Shown one piece after another: positions 1 to 44,460 of a stretch of 64,000 bases of DNA. The position numbers and the translations under genes were made by a program. This stretch comes from Liolophura sinensis. Lineage: Eukaryota; Mollusca; Polyplacophora; Chitonida; Chitonidae. Position 1 is the stretch's first letter, and every line of letters starts with the position of its first letter. The DNA is taken from contig NC_088305.1 of NCBI RefSeq assembly GCF_032854445.1, positions 5,709,606 through 5,773,605 of the forward strand. Direction: 5' to 3'. The notes below the pieces were generated by a model, which did no database searches, had not been told where the DNA came from, and was given only the letters and a program-made list of their open reading frames with translations.

Positions 1-1460
1 TGAAATACCTTACCCAAAAAGCAAATCTGCAATGTCATACTCAGTGACACCACAACTGTGCACAGCTATACCCTGTCACATCAAGACTCTGAAATACCTT
101 ACCCAAAAAGCAAATCTGCAATGTCATACTCAGTGACACCACAACTGTGCACAGCTATACCCTGTCACATCAAGACTCTGAAATACCTTACCCGAAAAGC
201 AAATCTGCAATGTCATACTCAGTGACACCACAAAGGTGCACAGCTATACCCTGTCAAATCAAGACTCTGAAATACCATACCCAAAAAGCAAATCTGCAAT
301 GTCATACTCAGTGACACCACAACTGTGCACAGCTATACTCTGTCATATCAAGACTCTGAAATACCATACCCAAAAAGCAAATCTGCAATGTCATACTCAG
401 TGACACCACAACGGTGCACAGCTATACCCTGTCAAATCAAGACTCTGAAATACCTTACCCAAAAAGCAAATCTGCAATGTCATACTCAGTGACACCACAA
501 CTGTGCAAAGCTATACCCTGTCACATCAAGACTCTGAAATACCTTACCCAAAAAGCAAATCTGCAATGTCATACTCAGTGACACCACAACTGTGCACAGC
601 TATACCCTGTCACATCAAGACTCTGAAATACCATACCCGAAAAGCAAATCTGCAATGTCATACTCAGTGACACCTCAACTGTGCAAGGCTATACCCTGTC
701 ACATCAAGACTCTGAAATACCTTACCCAAAAAGCAAATCTACAATGTCATACTCAGTGACACCACAACTGTGCACAGCTATACCCTGTCACATCAAGACT
801 CTGAAATACCTTACCCAAAAAGCAAATCTGCAATGTCATACTCAGTGACACCTCAACTGTGCACAGCTATACCCTGTCACATCAATGCTCTGAAATACCT
901 TACCCAAAAAGCAAATCTGCAATGTCATACTCAGTGACACCACAACTGTGCAAGGCTATACCCTGTCACATCAAGAATCTGAAATACCATACCTGAAAAG
1001 CAAATCTGCAATGTCATACTCAGTGACACCTCAACTGTGCAAGGCTATACCCTGTCATATCAAGACTCTGAAATACCATACCCAAAAAGCAAATCTGCAA
1101 TGTCATACTCAGTGACACCACAACTGTGCACAGCTATACTCTGTCATATCAAGACTCTGAAATACCTTACCCAAAAAGCAAATCTGCAATGTCATACTCA
1201 GTGACACCTCAACTGTGCACAGCTATACTCTGTCATATCAAGACTCTGAAATACCTTACCCGAAAAGCAAATCTGCAATGTCATACTCAGTGACACCACA
1301 ACTGTGCACAGCTATACCCTGTCAAATCAAGACTCTGAAATACCTTACCCAAAGAGCAAATCTGCAATGTCATACTCAGTGACACCACAACTGTGCAAGG
1401 CTATACCCTGTCAAATCAAGAATCTGAAATACCTTACCCTAAAAGCAAATCTGCAATGTC
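1..1460. repeat. 89 bp minisatellite, about 16 copies, continues left
   Basis: The unit begins tgaaatacc and contains gcaaatctgcaatgtcatac and cagtgacacc; starts are 89 bp apart. Copies differ by scattered substitutions. The array begins before the window and decays after 1460. Confidence 0.97.
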
Positions 1461-2426
1461 ATGTGACTTCTTAGGTTAATCACAAATATGTAGGTTAAAG
1501 CTTGTCAAAGAAATCACAAATCGGCAATGTTATACTAAATTCAATCACAAATTGTCTGTCATTTTTTGATTTCAGTGATTTGATTATTTCTTTATGCCGT
1601 ACTCAAGAATATTTCACTTCTATGGTGGTCAACACCACAAGACCATTTTCAGACTTCTAGCAGAACATCCCTGTACAGAGAGCAGGCAGAATAACCAACC
1701 TCATTGGTGGGAGGCCCCTAAATCCAGCTCCATGGGCATGATAAACACATCTACATGTAATTCTCTTGTTAAAAGCTCGATGTGAGAATGACAAAGCTTA
1801 TTAAAACATCAGCTAGATTCACCCACAAAGAACACTTACATACACATGTCGTAAGGGTGAAAAGCCATGCCGTCTTGTCAAATTTGATCTTGGGAGTTGT
1901 TTCCCCTTGATTTGACGACAGCTTAACAGTAATGTACAAAAACAAGTGGCATCTCTGCTGAGCTACAACACACCTCTCCTACTGATTTCAATGGAGAAAG
2001 CACAAAGAGGAGCTCTGTTTATATTGTTAAAATGAGTAGTACAGAAGAAGGGAAGACTGGCAGAAATTCCTAACCTTTATCAACATGCTCATCATGGCTA
2101 AAGGTAAGGCCAATGGTAACCGCATTCTTGATACTGGTCCAAATATTTTGGATAATTGGTTTGGGCAGCAGAATAAATTTCATTTTTCACTATAATTATT
2201 TCATGATAATGTAGAAGGTAGAGGAATCCACCTGAGAATGCCACAGTTCAGCTTCAAACATAATTTATAAATACATTAACTTAAAACTGTGACAGAGCAA
2301 ATTTTCTGACATCAACAAAGCCCAGTCAGATGTAAAATGAACAAAAGTTACAAATCTCTTCACAAGGATATAACAGGGATTTTCAGTCATAAGACAATGA
2401 AGGAGCGCATGCAATGTGCTAGGACA
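1461..2426. other. No gene seen between the 89 bp array and SINE-B
   Basis: AT-rich unique sequence apart from a decayed SINE-A fragment near 1570-1745. I looked here for the missing ABITRAM terminal exon and found none I could support. Confidence 0.6.
1570..1745 (-). mobile_element. SINE-A fragment, decayed
   Basis: Contains the diagnostic 3' block atgccgtactcaagaatatt in reverse orientation, then strongly diverged body sequence. Confidence 0.55.
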
Positions 2427-2674
2427 GATTTCCACTGCTTTTTTGTCTGGTCTGCTTCACTGAGATGATTTACCGAAGGCAAGTAAGCCACCCCGCCCAA
2501 GCCATTACACTGATACGGGTCAACCAGTCGTTGCACTATCCCCTTAATGCTGAACGCCAAGCGAGGAAGTTACAACTTCGTTTGTTAAGGTCTTACATGT
2601 GACTGGAACCAGGACTGACCCTGGATCTACCGCCCCCGCAACAGATGTTCTACCAACTGAGCTACTGTGGCCGG
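2427..2674 (-). mobile_element. SINE-B, tRNA-derived, 3' truncated
   Basis: Reverse copy: tRNA-like head at the right (ggccacagtagctcagttgg on the minus strand, a box A-like start), body with gcgttcag, ggatagtgcaacgactgg and ggcttacttgcc. The CACT tail is missing. It abuts the 64 bp array. Confidence 0.85.
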
Positions 2675-2689
2675 TTTTATGAGACAAGG

Positions 2690-3718
2690 ATATGACAGTA
2701 CAACTTGCCTTGTCCTCAATCAGAGTTACAAACTTCTTCAATTGTGAGGTCAGGAAATGACAGGAGATTTGCCTTGTCCTCAATCAGAGTTACAAACTTC
2801 TTCACTTGTGAGGTCAGGAAATGACAGGAGATTTGCCTTGACCTCAATCAGAGTTACAAACTTCTTCAATTGTGAGGTCAGGAAATGACAGGAGATTTGC
2901 CTTGACCTCAATCAGAGTTACAAACTTCTTCACTTGTGAGGTCAGGAAATGACAGAAGATTTGCCTTGACCTCAATCAGAGTTACAAACTTCTTCACTTG
3001 TGAGGTCAGGAAATAACAGGAGATTTGCCTTGACCTCAATCAGAGTTACAAACTTCTTCAATTGTGAGGTCAGGAAATGACAGGAGATTTGCCTTGACCT
3101 CAATCAGAGTTACAAACTTCTTCACTTGTGAGACAAGGATACGACACAAGGTTTGCGTTCTCCTAATCAGTTACAAACCTCCTCACTTGTGAGATAAGGC
3201 TATGACAAAAGTTATGCCTTGTCCTCAGTCAGAGTTACAAACCTCCTCACTTGTGAGATAAGGCTATGACAGAAGTTATGCCTTGTCCTCAGTCAGAGTT
3301 ACAAACGTCTTCACATGTGAGACCAGGACATGACAGGAGTTATGCCTTGACCTCAGTCAGTTATAAACCTCTTCATTTGTGAGACAAGGCTATGGCAGGA
3401 GATCTGCCTAGACCTCAATCAGTTACAAACCTTTTCATCTGTCAAAAGCATATCACATGAGATATGCCTTGTCCGAAATCAGAGCTATAAACTTCTTCAC
3501 TTGTAACACAGTAAATTTGCCTTGACCTCAGTCAGAGTTACAAACTTCTTTACCTGTGAGCCAGGATATGACAGGAGATTTACTCTGACCTCAATCACAA
3601 GTTACAAACCTCTTCACTTGTGAGACTAGGATATGACAGGAGATTTGTGTTGACCTCAATCAGAGTTACAAACCTCTTTATCAATGAGACAATGTGTTCT
3701 CCTTGACCACAGTCAGGG
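2690..3718. repeat. 64 bp minisatellite, about 16 copies
   Basis: The unit includes caatcagagttacaaacttc and ttgtgaggtcaggaaatgac. Homogeneous from 2707 to 3130, then increasingly diverged with indels to about 3718. Confidence 0.95.
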
Positions 3719-3822
3719 ATGTGGCCGAGGATTTTCTATGCTATCAATCAGAGTTACAAAACCACTATTGAAGCTGTACATCTCCACCACATAAGGTTAG
3801 AAAAAACTCAACTTTTCCCTGA

Positions 3823-4091
3823 TTTATTTATTTATTTATATGATTGGTGTTTTATGCCGTACTCAAGAATATTTACCTTATACAACGGCGACCACCATTA
3901 TGGTGAGAGGAAAGCAAGCAAAGCCCAGTGAAAACCCACAACCATCTGCAGGTTGCTGGCAGATCTTCCCACGTACGGGCGGAGAGGAAGCCAGCCTGAG
4001 CTGAACTTGAACTCACAATGACCGCATTGGTGAAAGGCTCCTTGGTCATTATGCTGCACTAGCGTGTTAACCCATTGAGCCACGGAGCCAC
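3823..4091 (-). mobile_element. SINE-A, near full length
   Basis: Reverse orientation: TTTATTTATTTAT tail, gccgtactcaagaatattta, body, and a tRNA-like head ending cattgagccacggagcc. Flanked on both sides by 54 bp array sequence, so it inserted into that minisatellite. Confidence 0.9.
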
Positions 4092-5406
4092 ATAGCGTTA
4101 GAAAGAACCCACCTTTTCACTAATGAGGTCTAACATCTCCACCCAATAGGGTTAGAGAGAACCCACCTTTTCAATGATGAGGTCAAACATCTCCATCACC
4201 TAGCATTAGAGAGAACCCACCTTTTCAATGATGAGGTCAAACATCCCCACCACATAGGGTTACAGAGAATCCACCTTTTCACTGATGAGGTCAAACATCT
4301 CCACCACATAGGGTTAGAGAGAATCCACCTTTTCACTGATGAGGTCAAACATCTTTACCCCATAGTGTTAGAGAGAACCCACCTTTTCAATGATGAGGTC
4401 AAACATCTCCACCCCATAGGGTTACAGAGAACCCACCTTTTCAATGATGAGGTCAAACATCCCCACCCCATAGGGTTAGAGAACCCACCTTTTCAATGAT
4501 GAGGTCAAACATCTCCATTGCCCAGCATTAGAGAGGATCCACCTTTTCACTGATGAGGTCAAACATCCCCACCCCATAGGGTTAGAGAGAATCCACCTTT
4601 TCAATGATGAGGTCAAACATCTCCATCACCTAGCATTAGAGAGAACCCACCTTTTCACTAATGAGTCCAAACATCTTCACCCCATAGGGTTAGAGAGAAA
4701 CCACCTTTTCAATGATGAGGTCAAACATCCCCACCCCATAGGGTTACAGAGAACCCACCTTTTCACTGATGAGGTCAAACATCTCCATCACCTAGCATTA
4801 GAGAGAACCCACCTTTTCAATGATGAGGTCAAACATCCCCACCCAATAGGGTTAGAGAGAATCCACCTTTTCAATGGTGAGGTCAAACATCTCCACCACA
4901 TAGGGTTACAGAGAACCTACCTTTTCACTGATGAGGTCAAACATCTCCACCACATAGGGTAAGAGAGAACCCACCTTTTCACTGATAAGGTCAAACATCT
5001 CCACCCCATAGGGTTACAGAGAACCCACCTTTTCACTGATGAGGTCAAACATCTCCACCACATAGGGTTACAGAGAACCTACCTTTTCACTGATGAGGTC
5101 AAACATCTCCACCACATAAGGTTAGAGAGAACCCACCTTTTCACTGATGAGGTCAAACATCTCCACCCCATAGTGTTAGAGAGAACCCACCATTTCACTG
5201 ATGAGGTCAAACATCTTTACCCCATAGTGTTAGAGAGAACCCACCTTTTCAATGATGAGGTCAAACATCTCCACCCCATAGGGTTACAGAGAACCCACCT
5301 TTTCACTGATGAGGTCAAACATCTCCACCAAATAGGGTTACAGAGAACCCACCTTTCCACTGATGAGGTCAAACATCTCTACCACATAGAGTTAGAGAGA
5401 ACCAAC
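4092..5406. repeat. 54 bp minisatellite carrying ABITRAM exon-end copies, about 24 units
   Basis: Plus-strand unit: ccaccttttcactgatgagg, tcaaacatctccaccacata, gggttagagagaac; spacing 54 bp. A partial unit also lies at 3773-3821, left of the SINE. Read on the minus strand, each unit holds ctcatcagtgaaaag followed by gtgggt or gtggat, identical or nearly so to the end and donor of ABITRAM exon 4, which the array touches. Confidence 0.97.
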
Positions 5407-5553
5407 CTTTTCACTGATGAGACTTGGATGAGAGACTAAATTCTTGTTGACTTCTATCAACATTCCACGCACGCAGCTGTACAGGGTATAGGCAGAACCA
5501 TCATCACAGTGAATGTAACACACAGGCGAATCGGCCTTCATTTTCTGAGCTCC
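5407..5553 (-). CDS. ABITRAM: ABITRAM exon 4
   Basis: Acceptor tttttgttacag, donor gttggt, 49 codons, phase 0. GAQKMKADSPVCYIHCDDGS, then YSCVRGMLIEVNKNL and SHPSLISEK, the most conserved part of the family. The last 15 exon bases and the donor are repeated throughout the 54 bp array directly downstream. Confidence 0.93.
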
Positions 5554-8500
5554 CTGTAACAAAAAGGTTATGATAATGAGACATGCAGTCACTCACAATC
5601 TGCTAGCTTACGCCCAGTACACATCCATTGTAAAAATATTCTTGCAGGACCACAGCATCTAATTAAAAACAGTTGCAATGTTATTTTCATGGCAGTTTTT
5701 CATCAAGCAGCTGGCCCACTCAAAATACCTTTTGATGCATGACATTGTCTTTTTCCTGCTGTTTATTTCCAGTCTTGTATAAAATAAAGGTGCTAGTCAT
5801 CATGAGGTGCCAGTCATCATGAGGTGCCAGTCATCATGAGGTGCTAGTCATCATGAGGTGCTAGCCATCATGAGGTGCTAGTCATCATGTGGTGACAGTC
5901 ATCATGAGGTGACAGTCATAATAGGCTTCTAGACAATAATAAACCTCCAGTCCCTATATTAAACAGATACAGAACTGATCCTGAATTGGCCGGTTGGAGA
6001 GATAGGCCCATCTAGGCCTATACTATGCTGAGTTTCAGATATCACAGATTTAAGCTTGACCAATGCTGCAAGGATTCTCTCACACCAGCCAATCAGCATC
6101 CATTCTGTATCCCTTTAAGGTGCTAGTCATAATGAAAGTGCTAGTTGTAATAGTTTATTTATCTGATTGGTGTTTTATGTCGTACTCAAGAATATTTCAC
6201 TTTATATAGGACGGCAGCTAGCATTTTGGTACGTGGAAACCAGGCAGAGCCTGGGGGACACCCACAAAGATCCGCAGGTTCCTGGCAGACCTTCCCACGT
6301 ACGGCCGGAAAGGAATGAGCTGGACTTAAACTCAAAGCGACCACATTTGTGAAAGGCTCCTTGGTCAATGCTCCATGCTGGTGTCATAACTCCCTCTGCC
6401 GCAGCGGTCCCACTGGTTGTAATAAAGTGCTAGATGTAATAAAGTGCTAGATGTAATAAAGTGCCAGATGTAATAAAGTACTAGACGTAACAATGTGCCA
6501 GATGTAATAAAGTGCTAGATGTAATAAAGTGCTACCTTCCTGTCCTCACCCTTTTGCCTTTGCCCGAGACTTTGTTCTCCATTCTGTTTGGTCCACCGTC
6601 AACCTGGAAATTCACTGATGTGATTGTCTTGTTCTCTGCTAAGACTGGATGAGATTTGGCCACTGTTACCACACAAACTCTGCAGAATGTAGAATAGAAA
6701 ACCATTCACAGAACACTGGCAGCTGCATGCATCACAACACAAACTCCATATACTAAAATTTGACATGAAACTAGAATTCTGAGTCTACAAAAGCACGTAG
6801 ATTAAAACAACCCTGTGTGTCTGGAGAACAATGTTGAGGTAACTGATTACCGAGGACCAAGGTTTCAATAAATATTCATAATTGTTCTTATCCATACCCT
6901 AATTCTTCAACCTTTTGAACCATCTCAGTGAGTATTATGGGATGTATAGAAACAATCTGCGCAGTTTTATACAGCATTTATCTTAAGTGATGCAAACAAA
7001 TCATTTTTGGTGTTATTTTCATAATAATTGTACGCATAAATTTCACTTAAAAAAGTGCTTTAGTAGTTGAAAGGTTGAAGATTTACAGTACTTATAACTG
7101 CCAAGATAAATCAAGTTTGGCAGTTTTAAAGAATGGAAATGGATAACTCACTTGTTTGAATGTAAGAGAATACACTGATCATGTGAAATGTTGCCCTGGA
7201 CATCTGAAAACAAATGAACAAAGACAAATACAAGATTTAACTTCTGTTAGACACACACACACACACACACGCACAGGTACAAACGAGAGAAGAAGCACAT
7301 TCATACCTAACGTAGCGAGGCGAGGCCAAAGGCTGAGGTGAGCAAAGAGAGACCTATAGGTATCGTCTAAGTTAACTTCATTTACCTGTCATATTCGTGA
7401 GACATGGTAAGTATGGCTGTCGAACTTCCGTTTTTTATGATAGCTGCCATTTTTGAAAGCGTGATGGGAAAAGTGCCAAAAAGTGTCAACTGCTCCAGAC
7501 TGTAAAATTTCTCTGAGCTGAATGCTTTTGAGTTTCACTGCCTTATGACAATGACACAGAATCAGGTTTAAGCTATTGCATGGCGTTTTCTTTTTCAATG
7601 ACTAGCTAGTTAGCATAAGAGCTTGAATACTCTACACAGTTCAGCCTTAATGTATCCTAGCAATCATACCCAAATCAGTGATATGGATCATGCTGTATGC
7701 TTGGCTGGTTCCCTGACCCTGATGTCTGATGGCGCTATTCCCTTCAGCCGAATTCAAGGTATGCAGAATACGCCAGGGAATCAGACTAGCTGTATGCTAG
7801 CTTCAACACACTTCAACACACTTTGCACTTCAACACACTTTTCACATCATGACATTGCACTCTGATTTTTTTACAAATGGAAATGGTTCTCTTGATACTT
7901 GCCAGATACTTTACTCAATACTTATTATTCACAACCGTTGCTCTTTTCAATTCTCTTTTCTTTGGTACTGAGATAAAAACAGCATCGGCCGAACGCTCAC
8001 AACATCAATGGTATCACAGTATCAGGTAAAAAAGATGCAAAAACCGAACTCTGTGTTTTTTCACTTTTACTGAGAAGTGTTTTCAATAACTTTGCGTACC
8101 GTATAATTCATTAACAAATCTTTTTTTTTTAATTACATCACACTCGATTACATATTACACTCACGATGTGAGTATCAAACTCAAATTTTTCCACACCCCC
8201 ACTTTCACTGTTCGTGGGTTGTTGGTGGCTATAAGCAGCCGAGGACGCAGTCGAGTCGTGCAGTCCAACATTCAATGAAGACTGTATCTCTCCTACCAAC
8301 ATGACCAATAGGCCCCTACGTGACATGTTGATTGATGTGAGCTCACTGAAGAACCAGCTTTTTACAATGAACATCTGAAAAGGGGTTCATTAACAAACAA
8401 TAGAATCAACCTAGTCCTTACAACTCAAGAAAACACTTTAGCTTTATTGCACAAGTTTTGTTCCCTTGAAGTTGAATCTGGCACATGCATCTGGCGCAGC

Positions 8501-8722
8501 CTGCCATTACGAAGTGCTCATATTTTCGCCATGTTTGGTGTGTCACTTTTCAGTATTCTGTGAACTGTCATGTGCCAAAGGAGTCGAAAACTAACCCGTC
8601 TTGTACTTCCTGGTATAATATCTGTCTACCACAGACAGGTGTTCTTTCCTGTCTTTCACTGTGTCAGTTTCTTCTTTATTTTGATCATCCAAGGAAATTT
8701 CCCCATGCAGATCGTTTTCCAT
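5407..8722 (-). CDS. ABITRAM: ABITRAM (FAM206A/Simiate), four exons, 3' end not found
   Basis: Homologue of actin-binding transcription modulator, a small conserved protein reported in vertebrate neurons to bind actin and to occur in nuclear speckles (family knowledge). Four minus-strand exons give 152 residues in register with the 181-residue human protein: VVDRYYTRKYKTD, VQGNISHDQCILLHSN, VVTVAKSHPVLAENKTI, ENKVSGKGKRGAQ and YSCVRGMLIEVNKNL. The start MENDLHGE was chosen because the human N-terminus is similarly short, although the frame stays open upstream to 8887. About 30-45 C-terminal residues (the human EGYIAVVLPK region) are missing; they may lie left of the window or be too diverged to see. 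If exon 4 is not spliced, the frame ends four codons later. It is divergently paired with PRPF40. Confidence 0.9.
5785..5925. repeat. 17 bp minisatellite, left part
   Basis: Unit gtgctagtcatcatgag, about 8 copies, in ABITRAM intron 3. Related units reappear at 6118-6150 and after the SINE at 6416. Confidence 0.92.
6153..6415 (-). mobile_element. SINE-A with 9 bp target-site duplication
   Basis: Reverse SINE-A inserted in the 17 bp minisatellite. GTTGTAATA occurs at 6144-6152 and at 6416-6424, directly flanking the element. Confidence 0.9.
6416..6535. repeat. 17 bp minisatellite, right part
   Basis: Unit aaagtgctagatgtaat, about 7 copies, the variant side of the same array split by the SINE. 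It ends about 15 bp from the ABITRAM exon 3 donor. Confidence 0.9.
6550..6679 (-). CDS. ABITRAM: ABITRAM exon 3
   Basis: Acceptor ttctgcag, donor gtgagg. VCVVTVAKSHPVLAENKTIT, then a short variable stretch and ENKVSGKGKR, matching human ICVITLAESHPVL...QNKVSGKFKR. Confidence 0.94.
7152..7203 (-). CDS. ABITRAM: ABITRAM exon 2 (52 nt)
   Basis: Acceptor gttttcag, donor gtgagt. Encodes VQGNISHDQCILLHSN with split codons on both sides (Asp from exon 1, Lys into exon 3). Aligns with human VKGKFCEDHCILQHSN. Confidence 0.92.
8596..8722 (-). CDS. ABITRAM: ABITRAM exon 1
   Basis: Start codon at 8722-8720, donor gttagt. 42 residues plus one base; ends HLSVVDRYYTRKYKT, matching human SLVDRYFTRWYKP. The first 28 residues are acidic and poorly conserved. 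Confidence 0.88.
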
Positions 8723-8964
8723 CTTCTCTGAGGGAGAGTTGCGATAGGGGAGACAAACAAAAAGCCAAGATAGAGGTTTTCGATTGAGATCTATATGTAA
8801 AGTGCTGTTTTTTTCTTGCGAATCGGAAAGTTTACACGACATTAAATCACCAATTTCCCATCTCAGTTTTCCAACTTTCATTTGCAAATTGGCTGTGTTT
8901 GGACGGTTGGCAGACAGGGAAAAGTGATTACCTCCCCTGTGTGCTCTTCAACTAAGAAATCAAA
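8723..8964. promoter_or_regulatory. Divergent (bidirectional) promoter, ABITRAM / PRPF40
   Basis: 242 bp separate two opposed start codons. No TATA box is evident. A CCAAT box sits at 8850-8854 on the plus strand and a reverse one (ATTGG) at 8888-8892. At the right end AAAATGGCGG (8962-8971) matches the YY1 consensus and contains the PRPF40 start codon, an arrangement known from TATA-less housekeeping promoters. Cap sites are inferred, not seen. Confidence 0.7.
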
Positions 8965-41846
<32,882 letters not shown>

Positions 41847-42290
41847 GTCAACCTGCCTTAAGTCGCCTGTACCTGACACATTCTAGAAAAGACGTCATTC
41901 ATTACTGCAGCAGTTAGAAGAGCATTGCTGCACCGGCCTATTCCATGTTAACTGACAAGTCCAAGCACATGATGCTTGGTGCTACCAGAATTCGCCAGGA
42001 ACAAAGTGACCAATCAGAGATGTTTTATTGTCCATACACCCTTAGCCAATCAATGTGCCTGTTATAACTGTGGTTTGGTCTGTGGGCTGATAGTTCCATA
42101 AATGCAGCAAATTGTTACTATTATTCCACCAGTGAAAGTGTATTGCTGCTCTTTTTAAATCTCCCCGGGCGGTTCTTGTCTTTTCATGCCATAAATTCCT
42201 CCAGTAAATTATGTCAAATGTGCTCATGTATTGACCTTCAGTAAATTATCATGGTCACTCCATTTAATAAAATAGACAGTTTTTGTTCTC
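41847..42290 (+). other. PRPF40A: PRPF40 3' UTR (approximate)
   Basis: Non-coding sequence from the stop codon to a few bases past the first good AATAAA. The end is approximate and no repeat family is obvious in it. Confidence 0.6.
42266..42271 (+). terminator. PRPF40A: Poly(A) signal AATAAA, PRPF40
   Basis: Canonical AATAAA 420 bp after the stop, followed about 10-20 bases later by the T/GT-rich tttttgttctctttgtttg, a plausible downstream element. A second AATAAA at 42412-42417 could serve as an alternative site. Confidence 0.65.
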
Positions 42291-42299
42291 TTTGTTTGA

Positions 42300-42959
42300 T
42301 TTTGTCTGGGCCGCTGTGTTCAGAGAAACATGTATATTTCTGATGGCATAAATTTGGCGTAAAGCGGGTAGAGCGTGATGTTATATTGTCGTGGTGAATA
42401 TCTTAAAAGGCAATAAAAAATGTAACCTAAGTTATTTAGGAAGAGGACTGGAAACGGCCACAGCCATCTTTGTCTTGGTAACGCGCTTTCGATTTTCTCA
42501 GTTCGGAGATTTTCCTTACTTTGAACTGTAATATGTGGATAAAACAACGTCACAAAAATTAAATGTTTGCTTTTTATGTGGGCTACATGTGGGACACTTT
42601 ATCGATGCATTTATGTATTTGTTTACTCTTTTAAGAAGCCAAACCTTCACACCTGACATATTTGACTTCATTTTACTCTGAATCAGTGTTACTACATCAA
42701 GATTTACGATAAGCCTTCTCGTCGTTCAGCAAAGGCATTATTCTCGCTACAGTTAATATCTACCTTACTACACTGTGGTCGCTGATTCAAATCCAGCTCT
42801 TGTTAGGTCGACTGTGGCTTTTAAATAAGTCATGAGGTATGTCGGGTATCTGGACAAAGTAGTTGGTTAAGGAGACCTAGCTGCTGAGCAAATGAGTATC
42901 CATGGTTCACTCGGATAAGTTTCCCCGTACATGCGCGCCACAGCATGCGCAGTAAGAAA
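42300..42959. other. Intergenic, nothing recognised
   Basis: Downstream flank of PRPF40. A decayed SINE-A piece may lie at 42770-42815 (gtggtcgctgattcaaatcc). No exon seen on either strand. Confidence 0.5.
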
Positions 42960-42960
42960 G

Positions 42961-43281
42961 AGGCTATATCGGAGATTTGTGTTACAAAAAAAAAAAAATT
43001 GACCAGTGCAAATCTGATCCAATTTATGCTGGTATTTTAGAATAGCTCAAATAATTGTCTTCTACAAAATGTCAGCCGTATCTGTGCACGTGTTGTCGTT
43101 CAAGATCTGTAATCCCTAAACCAAACGGGTCGTATTATAACATTTTCAAACTCTTTCATTTTAACAGCATTGATACTAAGCGTCAGGTACTAACTCATGG
43201 GCTTCTAGTTGGTAAATAAACAAAATTTGGTTGTGATTAGCCAGTTTGGATATATTGCCAGAAATCTCCGATACAGCCTAC
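42961..43281. mobile_element. MITE-3, about 320 bp
   Basis: Inverted ends: aggctatatcggagatttgt at the left and agaaatctccgatacagcct at the right, about 19 of 21 positions paired. No coding frame. Confidence 0.7.
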
Positions 43282-44410
43282 ATTTACCTGTGAAGACAGC
43301 CGGCCATGGTGGCGATACCCCGTGACACGTGGAATGCCCAAGTCCATTCAGTCTTCATGTTTATTGTCCATCCGCCCACACGTCAGTTAGCTTCTGACAT
43401 ATGCACACATTATTTCATCTTTATGTATCAGTAGGTCACATTATCATACAATGGTGATAACGAAAAATGAAAATTGTTCCATCACCCACATCAGTTCCAA
43501 AGTTTTCCAAAATATTCTGTCGATTTCTAGATTTTTCGGGCATAGGCTACAATCCAAAATTTCGCTTATATACGAAATATATATGTATCTTGTTGAAAAT
43601 AGAGCAAGAATGCACATAAACGAAGATCTACATGAAGTTCACGCCGTTTTTCGCCAAAAAGGTGGAATATAATCTAAGAATTCCTTCTACTTAATGGTTG
43701 AAAGTCGACTTTGGTGAAAAATAGTATTTTGTTCACATTATGTCGTTATATGTAATTTCTGCACGGTAACATAACATTTTATCGAAACCCTCATATACTG
43801 ATTCGCTTAAATCTTATGATGCTTTGTTTCACGGCAAAACCCACTAACTCCAGAAGTCACCAATGTAATAGTTATTTATAGGAGAAGATAGTGAAGTTAA
43901 TGTCAACATAGAAATGAAGTTATGTCTGGAAATGACACTATGGACTATATGTGGAGAGGTATCTTTAACATTAGGAAAAATCTGTAGTGAGAGAAACTAT
44001 TCTCACCTAGTCAAATTAAGGTCAAAGGAGTAGATTGTCGTTAGAGCGTCACGCATGGTGTTCGTGTGCACCTGTGTTCCCACAAACACGTTCTTGGACA
44101 AGCCTTAAAGAAAAGACCTCCAAAAATTGAAGCACGCATTACTAAATAGGCCACATAAACGCATACGTTAATATACTTTCATTTATTTACTATTATTTTT
44201 TTTAGATTTTTGTGAGAAGAGATAAAGGAGTTCAAACTTCTGAAAAGGGATTACACTGTCAGAGTTTAATCCTTCCTTCTGCATTCCAAAATAGAGATGT
44301 ACTTACTGCCTCTATTGAGATTACATCTCTAACAGACTTGGGCGCCATATTTTTCACAACAGCGACGTCGAAAGCGAAGCTCGTGCATTACGTCACCTGA
44401 TCTGAGATGA
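43282..44410. other. Intergenic, nothing recognised
   Basis: AT-rich with scattered short open frames (61-73 codons) lacking homology or splice context. Confidence 0.5.
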
Positions 44411-44460
44411 CTGCTTTCGCCTTATATAAACAACTGCACCCAATGTTGAGCAGTGCGCAA
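44388..44460 (+). promoter_or_regulatory. Candidate TATA promoter, no gene attached
   Basis: TTACGTCA at 44388-44395, TATATAAA at 44423-44430, and GCAGTG around 44450-44455 at the spacing expected for an initiator. The first ATG downstream (44515) opens only a three-codon frame. It may be chance or part of a repeat. Confidence 0.3.

Noticed and set aside
1-1460. Regular direct repeats resembling a CRISPR array
   Set aside because: The whole 89 bp unit repeats, with no unique spacers; the locus is eukaryotic.
2090-2190. Minus-strand frame with FILLPKP as a possible last ABITRAM exon
   Set aside because: Only six residues resemble the family, no acceptor in the required phase lies just upstream, and stops precede it.
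5173-5439. 88-codon frame of repeated RTHLFTDEVKHLHPI
   Set aside because: The 54 bp unit is a multiple of three; the frame is antisense to ABITRAM and carries only array sequence.
8485-8787. 100-codon plus-strand frame
   Set aside because: It is the antisense shadow of ABITRAM exon 1.
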